Assembly (NCBI RefSeq): GCF_030250645.1 | Contig: NZ_JASSVS010000001.1 | Location: 124,001 to 188,000 of the forward strand | DNA length: 64,000 nt | Direction: 5' to 3' | From: Marinobacter azerbaijanicus | GTDB taxonomy: Bacteria > Pseudomonadota > Gammaproteobacteria > Pseudomonadales > Oleiphilaceae | Shown here: one piece after another, positions 60,590 to 64,000 of the stretch | Numbering within the stretch: the stretch's first letter is position 1 | How the letters are laid out: the number at the start of each line of letters is the position of its first letter | The notes under the pieces: model-generated | Databases searched by the model: none | The model's input: the letters and a program-made list of their open reading frames with translations, nothing else | What the model was told of the DNA's origin: nothing | Position numbers and translations under genes: made by a program

Positions 60590-62077
60590 TCATGATGTGC
60601 CGGAATCCGCACTGCTTACCAGCCTCAACTCGGCACTGGACCGGCGCTGTTCGGTTTTGAGACGACGGATGCAGCGCTCGAGAGTTTTGGAAATCCGCGC
60701 ATGGGAACGGATCATGGAAATCTTGGGCCAGGTGGCCCGCTCACCCTGCAGTATCATTTCCCGCACCCATTCCGGGTCTGGATTGGAGAGCATGCGCCGG
60801 TAGTCCCGGAGCCGGTAGGAAGGCGAGATTGTCACATCACCGGAATACCGCTGCCCCATGATGGTATACATCTGCCCCGACACCTGCCGCAGGATCTCCG
60901 GCTGAACCCGCTTGCGCAGGTAGTCGAACAACCCCTGGCCGTGGAACTGGATTTCCGATTTCAGCAAGTGCACGGGCAGATTGGCAAGACTGATCTTCTC
61001 GTCCCGGCCGCGACGGTTGAGGAACGGGACCACGTGGGGGTTGGTCTGGCTGACAATGGTGAAATTCACATCGTACAGGTGCATCAGCCGCTCAATCGGC
61101 AGGTCACTGACCACCGACCCGTCCACAAATTTCAGGCGCGGCATATAGGGCAGAATATTACCCTGAATGTCTTTTTTCATCAGTGGCACCGGCGGGAAGA
61201 TACCCGGTACCGCCGCACTGGCCAGCACCGCGCTCCACACCAGCAGATAGGGGGACGTATAACCGCACAGCAACCGGGCCTTCTGATGGGCCTGAACGGG
61301 AGAGACACTCACATTGATGGAGCGGCCGCTCTTCTGGAAGGCTTCCTCGAAGGTATATTCGCCGATGTTGGCCCGCAGGCACTTCTTTAACTGCTCCTGA
61401 TCCATCAGGCCGTTGCCGCGCATGGCACTGAAGATTCCGCGCCATTTCCAGGCCCTGAGGTCGTGATTCTCCGGCACCAGCATTTCCGGCACTTCGGCGT
61501 CGCTGTGGACACCCAGTATTCCGGCGATGATGGCCCCGCTACTGGAGCCTGCAATCACCTGGGGTAACAGGCCCTTTTCCCACAGCGCCTTGATCACCCC
61601 GAAATGAAACATTCCCAGGCTCGCGCCACCACTTAACAGCAGCGCAGGACGGCCATAGCTGGTGAGGGTGTCGCGGAAGAATTGCAGTTTGTCGGCTACC
61701 GGAAAGCCTGGCACCGTGTTGTCACACAGAAAATCCAGGGATTCGCAGACCTGGGTGATGTACTCCTCGATCAGGTGTTTGGTGCCAACCCGGGAGCGGG
61801 TATACAGGGCCGTATTTCCCATGTTGCCCAGATCGTGGTGAAGACCTTCCCTGAGCGCGCGTTTCAGGCGCTCGAAATCATTCTGCTGGCGGTAATTACG
61901 GAGATTGCTGAGGCGGTCGTAAATCAGCTCATAGTGATACAGATCGGATGCGAAATCCTCTTTCCACTCGGCGTTTCCTTCCAGAAAATCCAGCTCCAGG
62001 GCGGCCGCCTTCCAGACTTCGTAGTTGGGCGCCTCCGCCAGCATCTTGCGGAACTTTTGGATACGATCATCGACCAT
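60590..62077 (-). CDS. DUF3336 patatin-like acylglycerol lipase
   Basis: Predicted lipid hydrolase of 495 residues. The DUF3336 domain covers about 1-135 (ending near VADKLQFFRDTL), followed by a patatin core with GGASLGMFHFG, nucleophile GSSSG (Ser179) and DGSVVSDLP for the catalytic Asp. DUF3336-patatin proteins include yeast and plant triacylglycerol lipases of the Tgl/SDP1 type. In marine bacteria that store wax esters or triacylglycerol, a storage-lipid lipase is plausible but unproved. It starts 10 bp after mlaA. Confidence 0.87.
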   Translation of the reverse strand: MVDDRIQKFRKMLAEAPNYEVWKAAALELDFLEGNAEWKEDFASDLYHYELIYDRLSNLRNYRQQNDFERLKRALREGLHHDLGNMGNTALYTRSRVGTKHLIEEYITQVCESLDFLCDNTVPGFPVADKLQFFRDTLTSYGRPALLLSGGASLGMFHFGVIKALWEKGLLPQVIAGSSSGAIIAGILGVHSDAEVPEMLVPENHDLRAWKWRGIFSAMRGNGLMDQEQLKKCLRANIGEYTFEEAFQKSGRSINVSVSPVQAHQKARLLCGYTSPYLLVWSAVLASAAVPGIFPPVPLMKKDIQGNILPYMPRLKFVDGSVVSDLPIERLMHLYDVNFTIVSQTNPHVVPFLNRRGRDEKISLANLPVHLLKSEIQFHGQGLFDYLRKRVQPEILRQVSGQMYTIMGQRYSGDVTISPSYRLRDYRRMLSNPDPEWVREMILQGERATWPKISMIRSHARISKTLERCIRRLKTEQRRSSAELRLVSSADSGTS

Positions 62078-62087
62078 CGGGTTAACC

Positions 62088-62882
62088 TCAGAAATCCTCG
62101 AGCATCAGATCCTCGTCATCATCGTTGGCAAACGGATCGTTCACGGTCCGGCCATCGTTAATCAGGAAGGCCCTGCGTTGAAGATAGGCGTTACGGACGA
62201 ACGTGTAGTTGTCGCCGGACATGAAGGCCTCAGCAGGAATCAGATCAGCACGCTTGTCCACGATCTGCAGCGCCCTCGCGTAGTAGACCTCCGGGCTTTC
62301 CGCCAGATCCCAGGCGGACGGCAATAGCACATTATCGGTCACAAAGCCGCCAAAATCCCTGGGAGTCGATGGCCCCATGAACGGAAGCATCAGGTAGGGA
62401 CCGGATTCGGTACCCCAATAACCGAGGGTCTGGCCAAAATCCTCGGGCCGCTCGGGAAGTTCAAACATGGTGGCCACGTCAATGAATCCACCAAGCCCGA
62501 ACACGGTGTTGTAGGTAAACCGCCCTGCCGCAACCACTGCGGATTCGCCCTTCAATTGAAAGACGCTGTTGGCGAAATTGCGGAGCTCGGTGAGATTATT
62601 GAAAAAGTTGGTTACCCCTCGATCGGCGAAACCGGGCACAATAGACCGATAGGCCTTTGCGACAGGCCGAAGGAACCAGTTATCAATGGTTTCGTTGAAG
62701 CGGTAGACCTTCCGGTTCCAGTCCTCGTAAGGGTCGACCTCACTCCCAGGCGTATCCAGCCGTTGCTGGGCCATGTCCGGAGACGCTGGCTGGATGGTTT
62801 GCGCAGCCGCGCCTCCCGCGAACAGGAATAAGACAAACAGGGCGCCATGTACCGGGTGCCGGGAAAAAAAGTCTCTCATCAT
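62088..62882 (-). CDS. mlaA: MlaA/VacJ family phospholipid transport protein (no lipobox)
   Basis: Outer-membrane component of the Mla pathway, which removes misplaced phospholipids from the outer leaflet. The protein has about 264 residues, with MlaA segments DPYEDWNRKVYRFNETIDNW and LPFMGPSTPRDF. Two adjacent ATGs (62882 and 62879) are possible; the second has better spacing to AGGT. The N-terminal signal ends GGAAAQT and has no lipobox cysteine, unlike E. coli MlaA. It is divergent from the thioesterase gene. Confidence 0.9.
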   Translation of the reverse strand: MMRDFFSRHPVHGALFVLFLFAGGAAAQTIQPASPDMAQQRLDTPGSEVDPYEDWNRKVYRFNETIDNWFLRPVAKAYRSIVPGFADRGVTNFFNNLTELRNFANSVFQLKGESAVVAAGRFTYNTVFGLGGFIDVATMFELPERPEDFGQTLGYWGTESGPYLMLPFMGPSTPRDFGGFVTDNVLLPSAWDLAESPEVYYARALQIVDKRADLIPAEAFMSGDNYTFVRNAYLQRRAFLINDGRTVNDPFANDDDEDLMLEDF

Positions 62883-62973
62883 CAGACCTGAGGTTGTTAA
62901 TTCAGTTTCAGTTCGTCGAAAATACCGGCGCTTTGTCTTTTTATTATTAACCCCTTTTTCAAGGAGCACCCCG

Positions 62974-63381
62974 ATGTCAGTACCCGGGAACCTGGTCAGC
63001 ACCCTTTCCATGCCACTTCGCTGGGGCGATATGGACGCTTACGGTCACGCAAACAATACGGTTTATTTCCGCTTTTTCGAAGAAGCCCGCATAACCTGGC
63101 TGGCATCCCTTGAGCTTGGCGCGGAAAACGACCCCGACGGCCCGGTCATTATAAAGACCAGCGCCACCTTTCTGAAGGAGCTTTCGCACCCTGCAACGGT
63201 CGAAGTAAAAACATACGCGGACAAGGCGGGCAATACCAGCCTCGATACCTATCATACCCTGACTGATGTCGAGACCGGGGAACTTTACGCGGAAGGCTAC
63301 GCCAAAATTGTCTGGTTTGACCGGGAAAAACGCACCTCAATGGCGCTGCCGGACAAACTCAGGGCGCTGGCGACCAGCTGA
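62974..63381 (+). CDS. Acyl-CoA thioesterase, hot-dog (4HBT/YbgC) family
   Basis: The protein has 135 residues and a hot-dog fold. The family signature WGDMDAYGHANNTVYFRFFEEAR contains the catalytic Asp and the GHxNN segment. It presumably hydrolyses acyl-CoA or acyl-ACP; the chain length is not predictable. ATG 62974 has AAGGAG 9 nt upstream; the long open frame upstream of it overlaps mlaA. It stands beside lipid genes on both sides. Confidence 0.88.
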   Translation: MSVPGNLVSTLSMPLRWGDMDAYGHANNTVYFRFFEEARITWLASLELGAENDPDGPVIIKTSATFLKELSHPATVEVKTYADKAGNTSLDTYHTLTDVETGELYAEGYAKIVWFDREKRTSMALPDKLRALATS

Positions 63382-63405
63382 CGACAACGCCCCTCCAGCT
63401 TCGCT

Positions 63406-64000
63406 CTATCGGCGGCGAACCACCACGCTGCCGATGGAGTAGCCGGCGCCAAATGAGCAGATCACGCCCAGATCGCCGGTGGTAAAATCATCCTTGTGCT
63501 TGTGGAAAGCGATAATCGACCCGGCAGAACTGGTGTTGGCGTATTCGTCCAGAATGACCGGGGCTTCCGTGGTATCCGCATCACGCCCCAGTACCTTGCG
63601 GGCAATCAGCTGGTTCATGTTCAGGTTGGCCTGATGCAACCACATTCGTTTCAGATCTTCCGGTGACAGCGACAGGCTGGAAAGCTGCTTCAGAATGGTT
63701 TCCGCCACCAAGGGTGATACTTCCTTGAAAACCTTTCGCCCCTGCTGGACAAACAGCTTGTCCGGCTTGTTGATGCCGGACTCGTCACCCCGGTTCAGAA
63801 AACCGAAGTTATTGCGGATGTTATTGGAAAACTGCGTCTTGAGGCTGGTTCCCAGGATCTCGAAGCCCTGGCTTTCAGCCACGTCAGAGTCCCGTTCCAC
63901 CAGGATGGCGGTGCAGGCATCACCAAAAATAAAGTGGCTGTCGCGGTCGCGGAAATTAAGGTGGCCGGAACAGATCTCGGGGCTCACCACAAGCACAGCA
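63406..64000 (-). CDS. Beta-ketoacyl-ACP synthase III-like protein (truncated by window edge)
   Basis: The C-terminal 198 or so residues of a KAS III-type condensing enzyme; the N-terminus lies beyond base 64000. Segments visible are [33 protein letters not shown] with the catalytic His, [11 protein letters not shown] with the catalytic Asn, and the terminal [15 protein letters not shown]. These are nearer, as I remember them, to the Pseudomonas FabH-like enzyme that diverts beta-oxidation acyl-CoA into fatty-acid synthesis than to housekeeping FabH. The active-site Cys lies outside the window. It converges with the thioesterase gene. Confidence 0.85.
   Translation of the reverse strand, partial: AVLVVSPEICSGHLNFRDRDSHFIFGDACTAILVERDSDVAESQGFEILGTSLKTQFSNNIRNNFGFLNRGDESGINKPDKLFVQQGRKVFKEVSPLVAETILKQLSSLSLSPEDLKRMWLHQANLNMNQLIARKVLGRDADTTEAPVILDEYANTSSAGSIIAFHKHKDDFTTGDLGVICSFGAGYSIGSVVVRRR

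Overview
This window reads as a stretch of core chromosome from a marine gammaproteobacterium of the Pseudomonas-like group, most probably Marinobacter or a close relative. I base this on gene order (ftsK-lolA-rarA-serS; asd-fimV-truA-trpF-accD-folC-dedD-cvpA-purF-metZ; holB-pilZ; cysB/cysH/thrH/pabB next to a MalT-type regulator), on the protein sequences, and on a moderately high GC content. The genus is an inference; no rRNA is present to confirm it. I see no rRNA, tRNA, CRISPR array, prophage or insertion sequence.

Layout. 1-2547: end of a yej-type peptide ABC transporter operon (yejE partial, yejF). 2639-3424: fabI. 3474-5739: a DUF1631 protein and a c-di-GMP-type PilZ protein. 5864-6937: DAHP synthase. 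6976-32107: a long run of minus-strand genes, read from the right as leuC-leuD-leuB, asd, fimV, truA-trpF-trpB-trpA-accD-folC-dedD-cvpA-purF-metZ, and ftsK-lolA-rarA-serS-cobA. These cover leucine, tryptophan, methionine and purine synthesis, fatty-acid initiation, cell division, lipoprotein sorting, DNA repair and siroheme. 32108-32644: a gene-free, repeat-rich region, then a LysR regulator.

33518-44614: a second minus-strand block, DUF58-tgpA-holB-pilZ-hydrolase-DUF4892-patatin-prmB-aroC-MFS. 44839-48382: four exported proteins of unknown role, two of them related to each other (FilA/DUF6160-like as I recall the family). 48543-52565: pabB, thrH, cysH and cysB. 52833-55553: a large MalT/AlkS-type ATPase regulator, followed by a possible small RNA at about 55682-55810. 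55809-60491: dinG with gspB and gspA. 60590-64000: a lipid-related group of a DUF3336 patatin, MlaA, a hot-dog thioesterase and a partial KAS III-like enzyme.

The least explained parts are: (i) a family of long hairpin repeats with a conserved core and different but self-complementary arms (three copies, 32281-34796), interleaved with GTAG-headed REP elements; (ii) the four-gene secreted-protein cluster; (iii) the candidate small RNA after the MalT-type regulator; and (iv) an AT-rich fimV upstream region with three dyads. I did not find an obviously new multi-gene defence or metabolic system.
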